From Sulfuritalea sp. (GTDB lineage Bacteria; Pseudomonadota; Gammaproteobacteria; Burkholderiales; Rhodocyclaceae): 64,000 nt of DNA. The position numbers and the translations under genes were made by a program. Under the pieces are notes generated by a model that was not told where the DNA came from, made no database searches, and was given only the letters and a program-made list of their open reading frames with translations. This document shows, piece after piece, positions 1-7,894 of this stretch. Every line of letters begins with the position of its first letter. Position 1 is the first letter of the stretch. The stretch spans positions 558,001 through 622,000 of the forward strand of contig JADJVS010000016.1 in the NCBI GenBank assembly GCA_016710465.1. The letters run 5' to 3'.

Positions 1-1
1 G

Positions 2-1369
2 ATGGCTGATTTTCGCAGCCACCGGGAATTCACCGCTCCCTGGAACCGGCGCCTGAAATATGCGTTCAACAAGAACCCGGTGCCGGTCTGGATCGAGGAC
101 GACGACATCGACCTCGAATACCATGTGCGCCATGCGGCGCTGCCATGGCCGGGCGGCGAGCGCGAACTCGGCGAACTGGTCGGCCGCCTGCAGAGCACGC
201 CGCTGGACCTGAGCCGCCCGCCCTGGGAATGCAACATCATCGAGGGCCTGGAGGGCGACCGCTTCGCCCTCTTCATCAAGATGCACCATTCGCTGATCGA
301 CGGCGTCAGCGGCATGAAGCTGCTGCAGCGGGCCATGTCGCCTGACCGGGAAGCGAGCGGCAAGCTGCCGCCGTTCTGGGCCTCGGGCCTGCCGCGCCCC
401 GTGCGTGCGCGCGACGACCATCCGCTGCCAACCGTTGCCAACGCCGCCGCGATGGCGGTCGAGGCCCTGCGCGGCCAGGCGAGGACGGTGCCGCAACTGG
501 TGGTCGCCTTCGGCAGGATGCTCAAGGGCCTGGGCACTGGCGAGGGCATGGTGGTGCCTTTCACCTCGCCGCAGTCGATGCTCAACGGCCGCGTGCGCGA
601 GAAGCGCCGCTTCGCCACGCAGCAGTTCCCCATGGAGCGCCTGCGCAATCTCGCCAGAGCGGCGGAATGCACCCTCAACGACGTCGTGCTGGCGATCTGC
701 GGCGGTGCGCTGCGGCGCTTCCTCGAGGAGCGCGGCGACCTGCCTGCGCAGTCGCTGACCACGGGAATTCCAGTCTCGGTGCGGCCGATCGACGATGAGG
801 GTAGCGGCAACGCGATCACCTTCGTCATCGCCACCCTGGGCACCGACATCGTGGATGCGCGCGAACGTCTTGCCGCGATCCGCGAATCCGTGCGCCACGC
901 CAAGGCGCACGTGCAAAGCCTGCCCAGGCAGGCGATGCTGCAATACACGGTGCTGCTCATGGCGCCGACCATCCTGACGCTGCTGACGGGCATCGGCGGG
1001 CGCACGCGGCCGATGTTCAACATCACCATCTCCAACGTGCCCGGCCCCGACCAGACCCTGTACTTCCGCGGCGCCGAGCTCGTCGCCATCTATCCGGCAT
1101 CGATCGTGACCCATGGCCAGGCGCTCAATATCACCTGCGAGAGCTATGCCGGAGCGATGAACTTCGGCTTCACCGGCTGCCATGCTTCGCTGCCGAGCAT
1201 GCAGCGTCTGGCGGTGTATGCCGAGGGCGCGCTGGCGGAACTGGAGGCGGCGATGGCGCCGAAGCGCGCGCGCGGCAAGCCTGCCACTGCAAAGAAAGGC
1301 CAAGGGAGCGAGCCGGGCGGCAAAGCCGCGGCTACGAAGCGCCGCCCCGCGCGGCTTGGCAAGGACTGA
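2..1369 (+). CDS. Wax ester synthase/diacylglycerol acyltransferase (WS/DGAT), 5' end outside window
   Basis: Membrane-associated acyltransferase that joins acyl-CoA to a fatty alcohol or diacylglycerol to make storage wax esters or triacylglycerol. The diagnostic HHSLIDG (HHxxxDG) catalytic motif is at residues 95-101 of the visible part, and later the family motif NITISNVPGP is present. In family members the HHxxxDG motif lies at about residue 133, so roughly 40 N-terminal residues are missing; the ATG at position 2 is probably internal and the gene begins upstream of the window. The C-terminus is a Lys/Ala/Gly-rich tail. Family assignment is firm; which substrate is used cannot be seen. 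Confidence 0.9.
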   Translation: MADFRSHREFTAPWNRRLKYAFNKNPVPVWIEDDDIDLEYHVRHAALPWPGGERELGELVGRLQSTPLDLSRPPWECNIIEGLEGDRFALFIKMHHSLIDGVSGMKLLQRAMSPDREASGKLPPFWASGLPRPVRARDDHPLPTVANAAAMAVEALRGQARTVPQLVVAFGRMLKGLGTGEGMVVPFTSPQSMLNGRVREKRRFATQQFPMERLRNLARAAECTLNDVVLAICGGALRRFLEERGDLPAQSLTTGIPVSVRPIDDEGSGNAITFVIATLGTDIVDARERLAAIRESVRHAKAHVQSLPRQAMLQYTVLLMAPTILTLLTGIGGRTRPMFNITISNVPGPDQTLYFRGAELVAIYPASIVTHGQALNITCESYAGAMNFGFTGCHASLPSMQRLAVYAEGALAELEAAMAPKRARGKPATAKKGQGSEPGGKAAATKRRPARLGKD

Positions 1370-1557
1370 AGGGGCGCCGGCTCGCCATCCCGCCACCGCC
1401 GTCCGCAAGGAATACCGCCTCCGCCTCCGCCGGAGGCATAACTTTCGGGCCGGCGTTTCCGCTGGCGAAGAAATCCTTGACCCGATCCAGCCAGCTCTGT
1501 GCGCGCGGTCTGTGGGACTTGGCGTTGCGGCGGCTGATTTCCTCGAACTCCTGCAGA
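1332..1557 (-). pseudogene. Possible 3' remnant of an unidentified gene, cut by the repeat arm
   Basis: On the minus strand this stretch reads as an open frame with strong GC third positions and coding-like content (LLQEFEEISRRNAKS..., then RVKDFFASG), ending at a stop that overlaps the tail of the WS/DGAT gene. Its upstream side runs straight into the outer end of repeat arm A at 1558, where coding character stops and no sensible start is available. I read it as the C-terminal piece of a convergent gene truncated when the repeat/toxin cassette arrived. I do not recognise the protein; it may also be a chance open frame in GC-rich DNA. Confidence 0.3.
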
Positions 1558-1798
1558 AGTTGGCCGGCAAGGGGAGGTCGCCAACGGCGGCTTCGGAGCA
1601 TCCCAGTTCGCAGAATCAGGGTTTGGATGAATGGCCGCTATAGGGAAACTGCTACGGCCGTTTTGGGCACACTGCTGACCTCGAGTTTGCCGGACAGCCG
1701 CCATTCATTATGCATATCTGAACGGCAGCTTCGGAGCGGCAGAAATTTTGCTTCTACTCCTGGATTCTACGCACTAATCCGCGAAATCCTTGAGGGGG
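1558..1798 (+). repeat. Inverted repeat arm A
   Basis: 241-bp repeat starting AGTTGGCCGGCA and ending near TTGAGGGGG; it matches the reverse complement of 2699-2939 end to end without length change. The inner ~130 bp (from the GGCCGTTTTGGGCACACTGC segment onward) differ at only about four positions, while the outer ~110 bp differ at about one position in five. That mosaic suggests recent homogenisation of the inner half or different selective constraint. Confidence 0.85.
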
Positions 1799-1930
1799 AG
1801 TTCTTTAGCGGGGCGATGGCGGAACGGGCGTTATGTCCAGAAGCCGAAAACAACAGCAAGAACCGCTTCCCTTTTACTAAGAAAATGGGCAGACTAGCGA
1901 TTATAGTTTGCGCTCTCGAAAGGTGACATC

Positions 1931-2386
1931 ATGGCAACGCCCTCCAATACTATCGATCATGTAACCCTCTCGGCCCTGGTGGAAGCAGGCGCCGTGCGTG
2001 GCGCCAACGTCGTCGGCCAGCCTGGCGGTTGGGGTATCGTCATCCAGTACGGCATGACAGAACGCGCCTTGGCTGCAAAACGCGGCTCCATTCGCATCTT
2101 CCGCCACTTTGAAACGCTCGTTGGCTACCTCAAGGGAATCGGCGTGGCCAAGTATCAAGTGGACGCCACCGCGTTCGATCCGGTAGCGCTCAAAGGCGAG
2201 CGCCATCGAGCGGATGCGTCCAAGCGCATGAAGCTCGCCCATGAAACGGGTGACTACGATAAGTGGTTCAGAGCCAAGGTCACGAAGTCGCTGGCCGGAA
2301 TCGCGGATGGCAGCAATCCAATCATTCCGGACGAGGAATGGGAGGCCGAGCGGGCGGCGTGGAAGCGTGAGGCGGCCGGCGCGTGA
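1931..2386 (+). CDS. Putative antitoxin of a ParE/RelE-type toxin-antitoxin pair
   Basis: 151-residue protein preceding a ParE/RelE-like toxin gene, with the toxin GTG start overlapping this gene's TGA (2383-2386). The ATG is preceded by an AAGG ribosome-binding site and a TATAGT -10-like hexamer at 1902-1907. I do not recognise a classical DNA-binding fold in the N-terminal half; the C-terminal part is charged and Trp-rich (EEWEAERAAWKREAAGA), as expected of a toxin-neutralising tail. The antitoxin role is inferred from the gene order and coupling. It would bind and inactivate the toxin and probably autoregulate the operon. Confidence 0.65.
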   Translation: MATPSNTIDHVTLSALVEAGAVRGANVVGQPGGWGIVIQYGMTERALAAKRGSIRIFRHFETLVGYLKGIGVAKYQVDATAFDPVALKGERHRADASKRMKLAHETGDYDKWFRAKVTKSLAGIADGSNPIIPDEEWEAERAAWKREAAGA

Positions 2387-2658
2387 AGCGCGTCAAACGG
2401 CGGCTGTCCTATCGCGACGACTTGCTGGCGCTGACGGCGTTCGTGGCCAAGGACAAACCCGGGGCTGCGGCCAAACTGCGGCTCGCCATCGATGACCAAG
2501 TGAGTAATCTGGCCGACCCCAATTTCCCCAGGCGAAAGGGCCGCGTGCCAGGCACGCGCGAACTGGTCGCTCATGAAAATTACATAGTGATTTTGATCGA
2601 GGACGACGCGACCGTCGAGGTGATCAACGTTGTCCACTCCAGGCAGCAATATCCGTGA
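2383..2658 (+). CDS. ParE/RelE superfamily toxin (plasmid stabilisation protein)
   Basis: 91-residue basic protein with the RelE/ParE fold signatures: N-terminal helix rich in Arg/Lys (YRDDLLALTAFVAKDKPGAA), a central GTRELV segment and the C-terminal strand pair IVILIEDD...INVVHSRQQYP typical of ParE toxins. Start is GTG, overlapping the antitoxin stop by four bases (translational coupling). ParE members poison DNA gyrase and RelE members cleave mRNA on the ribosome; the HSRQQYP ending favours the ParE side, but target is not provable from sequence. Confidence 0.82.
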   Translation: MKRVKRRLSYRDDLLALTAFVAKDKPGAAAKLRLAIDDQVSNLADPNFPRRKGRVPGTRELVAHENYIVILIEDDATVEVINVVHSRQQYP

Positions 2659-2698
2659 TTCGGCGCTCGATCGTGTTTGCACCACCGCCGAGCAGTTA

Positions 2699-2939
2699 CC
2701 CCCTCAAAGATTTCGCGGATTAGTGCGTAGAACCCAGGAGTAGAAGCAAAATTTCTGCCGCTCCGAAGCTGCCGTTCAGATATGCATAATGTATGGCAGC
2801 TGTCCGGCAAACTCGAGGTCAGCAGTGTGCCCAAAACGGCCATAGCGATTTCCTGATAGCGGCCAGTCAGCCAAGCCCAGGTTCTACGGACTGGGGTGCT
2901 CTGAAGCGGCCGTTGGCGGCCTCACCCTGCCGGCCAACT
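2699..2939 (-). repeat. Inverted repeat arm B
   Basis: Reverse-complement partner of arm A (1558-1798), identical length of 241 bp. It begins right after the toxin gene's short 3' flank and ends about 50 bp before the IS left end. The reverse frame of the arm carries a short open frame, but it is shared by both arms and has no coding support. Confidence 0.85.
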
Positions 2940-2991
2940 GCCGACCTTCGGTCTCACCACATAGCCGCCATCTGAACGGCCGGTGCACATC

Positions 2992-4568
2992 TATTCTGTT
3001 GAAAAACTCCTTTACATGCCATATGCATTACTGATATGATTATAGCATTGTTTGGGAGGATGCCTTGCCATGATGGGTCGTCAAGCAACGGGTCGCGAGC
3101 AACTGTTCTACACCTTCAGTATGGAAGATCATGTGCCTGAGGGTCATCTGCTCAGGGGTATTCATCACTTCCTCGACCTGAGCTCCTTCCGACTGCATAT
3201 GGAACCGTTCTACAGCTCCGTCGGGCGTCCTTCGATTGATCCGGAGCTGATGATCCGTATGTTGATCGTCGGTTACTGCTTCGGGATTCGTTCCGAACGA
3301 CGCTTGTGTGAGGAAGTCCATCTCAATCTGGCCTACCGCTGGTTCTGTCGTCTGGGCCTGGAAGATCCGGTACCGAACCACTCGACGTTCTCCAAGAATC
3401 GGCACGGCCGTTTTCGTGACAGCGAGGCGTTTCGCCAATTGTTCGAGAGTGTGCTTGCCCGCTGCATGGTTGAAGGACTGGTACGCGGCGAGGGTTTTGC
3501 GACCGACGCCAGCATTATCAAGGCCGATGCGCAACGCCAGCGTGGCGTACCGGGAAATGAACCGATTGACTGGGGAGACCCTGACGCAGCGAGCAGGCCG
3601 GTGCGCGAGTACCTGGCCGCGCTTGAGGAAGCGAACGATCCCCCTGCACCAACCAAATCTGTCTCATTGACGGATCCGGCGGCCTCCTGGACCACTCGTG
3701 GCGGTCCGGCCTACTTCGCCTACTCGACCAACTATCTGATCGATCTCAAGGCCGGCATCATCGTTGATGTCGAAGCGTCGGCCGTCACTTCGGCCGCCGA
3801 GGTAGCGGCCACCCGGACGATGATAGATCGGGTCGAAGATAAGTTCGACCTGAAGCCGAAACGCCTGGTTGGTGACACCAACTATGGATCGGCCGCTTTG
3901 CTCAGTTGGCTGGTTGATGAGAAGCAGATCGAACCGCATGTGCCGGTCTGGGACAAGACGGAGCGCCATGATGGCACGCTGTCGTCCAGCGAGTTTGAGT
4001 GGGATGAGCAGGCTAACGAATACCGCTGCCCGGCAGGCAAGGCACTTCGCTCCAATTGGCGTCCGTTCAAGAATTCCCGCACTCACATTACGAAGGTAGA
4101 TACGATCGTCTACCGGTCAACCCAGCGCGACTGCGCGGCGTGCTCTTTGAAGAACCGGTGCTGTCCGAACACACCGATTCGCAAGATCGCCCGCAGCATT
4201 CACGAAGATGCCCGTGACGTGGCCCGGCGCATCGGCACAACCAGCGCATATGAACGGTCAAGCAAGCAACGCAAGAAAGTTGAGATGCTATTCGCCCATC
4301 TCAAGCGCATCTTGAAGCTGGACAAGCTCCGACTGCGAGGATTCAGTGGAGCGAAAGATGAGTTCTTGCTGGCGGCAACCGCCCAAAATCTGCGAAGAAT
4401 GGCGCAGTGGCTTATGCCAAGAGTAGCGGGAACCAGGAAGGTACCTGCATAAGAGCAGATCGCAGGCACTCGCCCTTCAAAATCTCTCTTCCAACATCGT
4501 CAGAACTTCAACTGCCGACCGACAGATCGCCGCCGCATCAAAATAAAACCGAGTTTTTCAACAGAATA
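2992..4568 (+). mobile_element. Complete IS1182-type insertion sequence (1577 bp)
   Basis: Perfect 18-bp terminal inverted repeats: TATTCTGTTGAAAAACTC at 2992-3009 and its reverse complement at 4551-4568. The flanks show a 4-bp direct duplication CATC at 2988-2991 and 4569-4572, consistent with a target-site duplication. A single intact transposase gene fills the element. The element therefore looks recent and potentially active, and it landed next to the toxin-antitoxin cassette in a non-coding region. Confidence 0.88.
3070..4452 (+). CDS. IS1182-family (DDE) transposase
   Basis: 460-residue transposase. N-terminal DUF772-like region (PSIDPELMIRMLIVGYCFGI, then SERRLCEEVHLNLAYRWFCRL and PNHSTFSKNR) is followed by the DDE catalytic core: an Asp in ATDASIIKADA, an Asp in LVGDTNYGS, and a C-terminal Glu within the KKVEMLFAHLKRIL segment. 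A Cys cluster (CAACSLKNRCCP) precedes the last acidic residue, as in IS1182 relatives. I chose the ATG at 3070 because GGGAGGA lies nine bases upstream; an earlier TTG at 3052 overlaps that ribosome site. The frame is intact. Confidence 0.92.
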   Translation: MMGRQATGREQLFYTFSMEDHVPEGHLLRGIHHFLDLSSFRLHMEPFYSSVGRPSIDPELMIRMLIVGYCFGIRSERRLCEEVHLNLAYRWFCRLGLEDPVPNHSTFSKNRHGRFRDSEAFRQLFESVLARCMVEGLVRGEGFATDASIIKADAQRQRGVPGNEPIDWGDPDAASRPVREYLAALEEANDPPAPTKSVSLTDPAASWTTRGGPAYFAYSTNYLIDLKAGIIVDVEASAVTSAAEVAATRTMIDRVEDKFDLKPKRLVGDTNYGSAALLSWLVDEKQIEPHVPVWDKTERHDGTLSSSEFEWDEQANEYRCPAGKALRSNWRPFKNSRTHITKVDTIVYRSTQRDCAACSLKNRCCPNTPIRKIARSIHEDARDVARRIGTTSAYERSSKQRKKVEMLFAHLKRILKLDKLRLRGFSGAKDEFLLAATAQNLRRMAQWLMPRVAGTRKVPA

Positions 4569-4572
4569 CATC

Positions 4573-4934
4573 GGAAACTGTCGGACGGAGCCTGTCAAAC
4601 TACTCTGTCACTGCTGCCGCTTGCCCAGTGGTCTTTGTCGGTCGGCAACGCGACGATTACCTGCCGTTCAGTGGCAGAGGTAAATCAGCGGCGGCGACTC
4701 ACTTCAATGCCCACACAAATCGCACTTTCAGCCTTGGTCTGCCCGCGTGATGCAGTGAATCAAGAAGACTGGTGCAGAAATCGATCCGGGTGATAACGAT
4801 GAGGTTTTCGAATTGGCAACTATTGTCCGCCCCGGCGCGCGAGCCAATTGTGCAGTGTTGCATATAGTGTTGGCGACAACGAGCCCAGATCTCGTCCCGC
4901 ACGGCGTGTGATTGTGGTTGAAGGGCGTTTGAGA
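4573..4934. other. Intergenic stretch without recognisable gene
   Basis: Between the IS target duplication and the end of the response-regulator gene. Its base composition is lower in GC than the genes around it. I see only a CTGCCGTTCAGTGG motif resembling the inner part of the repeat arms at 1558/2699, and no frame with coding support, RNA gene or clear terminator. Confidence 0.5.
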
Positions 4935-5672
4935 TTACGCATCAGCGGACCAGACTACGCTAGCGGCGAACAGGTAGCCCGCACCGTAGACAGTCTTGAT
5001 CAGCTTTGGGTGCTGCGGGTCGGATTCAAGCTTGCGACGCAGGCGGGAGATGCGGACGTCGATACTGCGGTCGAATGGCGAGATGTTGCGCTCGCCGAGC
5101 AATTGCTCGCGGGTGAGGATGCGGTTGGCCTTTTCCAGGAAGACCTGTAGCAGGTTGGCTTCGGCGTTGGATAACTGGTGTTCGTCTCCGTCCGGTGCGA
5201 CCAGGCGGTTGGTGGCGGGAAAGAAGCGCCAGCCGATGAATTCCGCCCAGCGTTCACGGGAGGCTGCCTCCAGGCCGGTGCGGCGGGCATATCGGCGCAG
5301 CACGCTGCGAACTCGGGCCACCAGTTCTCGGCTGTCGAAGGGCTTGGTCACGTAGTCGTCGGCACCATCCTCCAGGCCCATGATGCGGTCGCCACTGTGG
5401 CTACGTCCGGTGATGACGATGATGCCGCAGTCGTCGCTTTCGCGCAGTTCCCGCACCAGCGCCATGCCGTCGACATCCGGCAGCCCGAGGTCGATCAGAG
5501 CGAGATCCGGGAGTTCGATCTTTAGCCGGGCGCGAAACTCGGCGGCGCGCTTGCACCATGTTGTCTGGAAGCCGAACTCGCTGAGCGTCTGCACAATCAG
5601 GCGCGCGATGTCGCCATCGTCCTCAACGAGGACGATGCGGGCACCCGACAGGAAGTCGCCGGACGGATTCAT
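4935..5672 (-). CDS. OmpR-family two-component response regulator
   Basis: 245 residues. Receiver domain at about 12-125 with acidic pocket EDD, phospho-acceptor Asp61 (ALIDLGLPD) and conserved Lys in DYVTKPFD. A winged-helix DNA-binding domain covers about 145-240 (LSNAEANLL, RSIDVRISRLRRKL, KTVYGAGYLF), the OmpR/PhoB signature. The ATG at 5672 overlaps the TGA of the upstream histidine kinase as ATGA, so the two are translationally coupled; a GTG nine bases earlier is the alternative. It most likely controls the divergent CoA-ligase/transport operon that begins at 7895, which is inference from position. Confidence 0.93.
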   Translation of the reverse strand: MNPSGDFLSGARIVLVEDDGDIARLIVQTLSEFGFQTTWCKRAAEFRARLKIELPDLALIDLGLPDVDGMALVRELRESDDCGIIVITGRSHSGDRIMGLEDGADDYVTKPFDSRELVARVRSVLRRYARRTGLEAASRERWAEFIGWRFFPATNRLVAPDGDEHQLSNAEANLLQVFLEKANRILTREQLLGERNISPFDRSIDVRISRLRRKLESDPQHPKLIKTVYGAGYLFAASVVWSADA

Positions 5673-7837
5673 ATGCGGCACCGCCGGATCGCGGCCTTCA
5701 GGTCGGCGGGCAGGAAGGGCTTGCCGAGGAACTGCGTGTTCCCCTCGGGCTGCGGTTCATGGCGGGATTCGCCCTTATAGCCGCTCATAAGCACGATGCC
5801 GATATCCGGCCAGCGTTCGGTTACGATCCGGGCCAGGCAATAGCCGTCGATGTCCCCGGGCATGACGATGTCGCTGACCACGACTTCGACCGCACTGATG
5901 TGCTCCACAAGCTGCACGGCTTCCTGCCCGTTCTCGGCTTCCAGCACGGCATACCCGAGAGCATTGATCTGGTCGCGGACGATGGCGCGCACGTCCGGGT
6001 CGTCTTCGACCAGCAGCACCAGTCCGCCTGCCGCGACTTCCGTTTCGGCCGGGTCAGCGGCAGAATCGGCCTTCGCCGGCAGGGTGGCGGGCAGCAGCAG
6101 GCGAATCGACGTGCCCTTGCCGGGCATGCTTTCGATCTGGACCTGTCCTCCGGATTGATGGACGAATCCCTGCACCATGGCGAGCCCGAGGCCGCTTCCC
6201 TGGCCGAAGGGCTTGGTCGTGAAGAAGGGATCGAAAGCCCGCGCACGGGTGGTGGCGTCCATCCCCTGGCCGCCGTCGGTGACCAGGATCTCGATGTAAT
6301 TCCCCGCGGGCAGATTGTGGGAGCGGGCATCCCGTGGCGCCAAGCAAACCCGGTCGCAGGCGAACTCGAGATTGCCGCCGGCAGGCATGGCATCGCGCGC
6401 ATTGAGGGCGAGGTTGATCAGCGCATCTTCCAACTGTCCCGGGTCGGTGAGCGCCCAGAGCGAGACCTCTGCCGTGTTAGGCGAGGAACCGAGGCGCGTC
6501 CGGATGCTGATGCTTTCCGGCAGCGAACCGCGCAGCAGGGGCACCATCCCGAGAAGGAGCGCGCCGACGTCGATCGGATGGGCCTCAAGCGGCTGCTGCC
6601 GGGCGATGGCGAGCAGCCGCCGCACCAGGTTGGCGCCGCGCTGCACGGCCCGCAGCGCAGGAACGGTGTGGTGCTTGACAACGTCGCTGTCGGGCAGCGC
6701 GCGGTCGAGAGCATCGAGGTTGCCGATGATCACCGTGAGGATGTTGTTGAAGTCATGGGCGAGACCGCCGGACAGTTGCCCGATCGCCCGCATCTTCTGC
6801 GCCTCACGCGCGGCGGCCTCGGCGCGTTTCTGCTCGGTCAGGTCGATGGCCAGCAAGTAGCAGCCGAGTATTTTTCCGGTGGAGTCGCGTTCCGGCACCA
6901 GCGTGCTACGTGCGTGAAAAATCTCGCCGGCGGATTGCCGGGTCGAATACTCGAAGCTGACCGTCTCCCCGGCCAGGGCTCGCCGGATGTAGGGTTCGAT
7001 CTGGGCGTAGGTCGTGGTGCCGACAATGTCGGAAACGTGGCTGCCGAGCAGGGAGTCGCGGTCACGTTCGAACCAGTCGGCATGACGGCGATTGGCGAAT
7101 GTATAGATCTGGTTCTGGTCGAAATAGCCGATCAGCGCGCCGACGTTGTCGGTGATCATCCGCGTGCGCTCTTCGCTGCGCCGCAGGGCGGTGATGATGC
7201 GCAGGTTCTCGCGGGAGGCGTGGCGCAGATCGTGGTTCGCCACTTCCAGTTCGCGCGTTCTCGCGCGGACCTTGTTGTCGAGTTCGACGTTCTGTTCCTC
7301 GATTAGCCGCTCGTAGCGGCGCTGCTCGGTGACGTCTGTGTACAGCGTCACGAAGCCGTGGTTGGCGATCGGCTCGCCTCGAATTGCCAGCGTCCGGCCA
7401 TCGGGTCGCTGGCGCTCCGTGTGATGCGGTTGGAACGCGCGGGCAGCCTCGATCCGTACCCGCACCTGGGCCTCGACTTCGCCGGGGCCGTACTCGCCGC
7501 GGATGGCGTTATAGCGAATGAACGACTCGAACGGTGCGCCGACGTAGGCCATCTCCGGCGGGAAGTCGAGCAGTGCGAGGAAGGTCCGGTTCCAAGCGAT
7601 CATCCGCAGATTCGCGTCGATTACGGTGATTCCCTGATCGAGCAGGTCGAGCCCGGCCTGCAGGTGCTGATGCCGCTCGAGTTCAGCGCTCGGGATCGGA
7701 GTGACCGTCGACGGAGAAGAGTTCTGGGAGGGCACGCCGGAGGAATTCGCGTTGTGGATATGAGCCGATTTTAGTATGCTGCGCCGCCAAATTTCCGCCT
7801 GCAAACATTCGTCACATTCGCGAAATGATGTGGACAA
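5669..7837 (-). CDS. PAS-containing hybrid sensor histidine kinase
   Basis: 722 residues, no clear membrane segment, so probably a cytoplasmic sensor. Order of domains: PAS-7-type sensor (about 60-170, LDQGITVIDANLRMIAWN), coiled coil (about 170-215), second PAS (about 225-335), HisKA with phospho-accepting His361 in GGLAHDFNNIL, HATPase with the N box LALNARDAMPAGG and G boxes, and a C-terminal receiver (about 595-715) with Asp in VVSDIVMPGD. The TTG start is supported by GAAGGA five bases upstream. Only 57 bp separate it from the divergent CoA ligase, so promoters must overlap. Confidence 0.92.
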   Translation of the reverse strand: MSTSFRECDECLQAEIWRRSILKSAHIHNANSSGVPSQNSSPSTVTPIPSAELERHQHLQAGLDLLDQGITVIDANLRMIAWNRTFLALLDFPPEMAYVGAPFESFIRYNAIRGEYGPGEVEAQVRVRIEAARAFQPHHTERQRPDGRTLAIRGEPIANHGFVTLYTDVTEQRRYERLIEEQNVELDNKVRARTRELEVANHDLRHASRENLRIITALRRSEERTRMITDNVGALIGYFDQNQIYTFANRRHADWFERDRDSLLGSHVSDIVGTTTYAQIEPYIRRALAGETVSFEYSTRQSAGEIFHARSTLVPERDSTGKILGCYLLAIDLTEQKRAEAAAREAQKMRAIGQLSGGLAHDFNNILTVIIGNLDALDRALPDSDVVKHHTVPALRAVQRGANLVRRLLAIARQQPLEAHPIDVGALLLGMVPLLRGSLPESISIRTRLGSSPNTAEVSLWALTDPGQLEDALINLALNARDAMPAGGNLEFACDRVCLAPRDARSHNLPAGNYIEILVTDGGQGMDATTRARAFDPFFTTKPFGQGSGLGLAMVQGFVHQSGGQVQIESMPGKGTSIRLLLPATLPAKADSAADPAETEVAAGGLVLLVEDDPDVRAIVRDQINALGYAVLEAENGQEAVQLVEHISAVEVVVSDIVMPGDIDGYCLARIVTERWPDIGIVLMSGYKGESRHEPQPEGNTQFLGKPFLPADLKAAIRRCRI

Positions 7838-7894
7838 GGTGGTCCTTCAAAGTGCTGGCTCAAGCAAGCTGATCGAACCGCACTGGAGGCTCAG

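Larger units (their letters stand above)
1558..2939. mobile_element. Toxin-antitoxin cassette flanked by 241-bp inverted repeats
   Basis: Two 241-bp sequences in opposite orientation (1558-1798 and 2699-2939) bracket 900 bp that hold exactly one toxin-antitoxin operon. No transposase lies between them. The structure looks like a non-autonomous, MITE-like unit or the product of two insertions of the same repeat on either side of the operon. No convincing target duplication was found at the outer ends. The IS1182-type element begins 53 bp beyond arm B. Confidence 0.6.

Noticed and set aside
5759..7306. 515-codon open frame on the plus strand opposite the histidine kinase
   Set aside because: It mirrors the kinase in antisense; the minus-strand frame has all kinase motifs, while this one has none and uses unusual composition.
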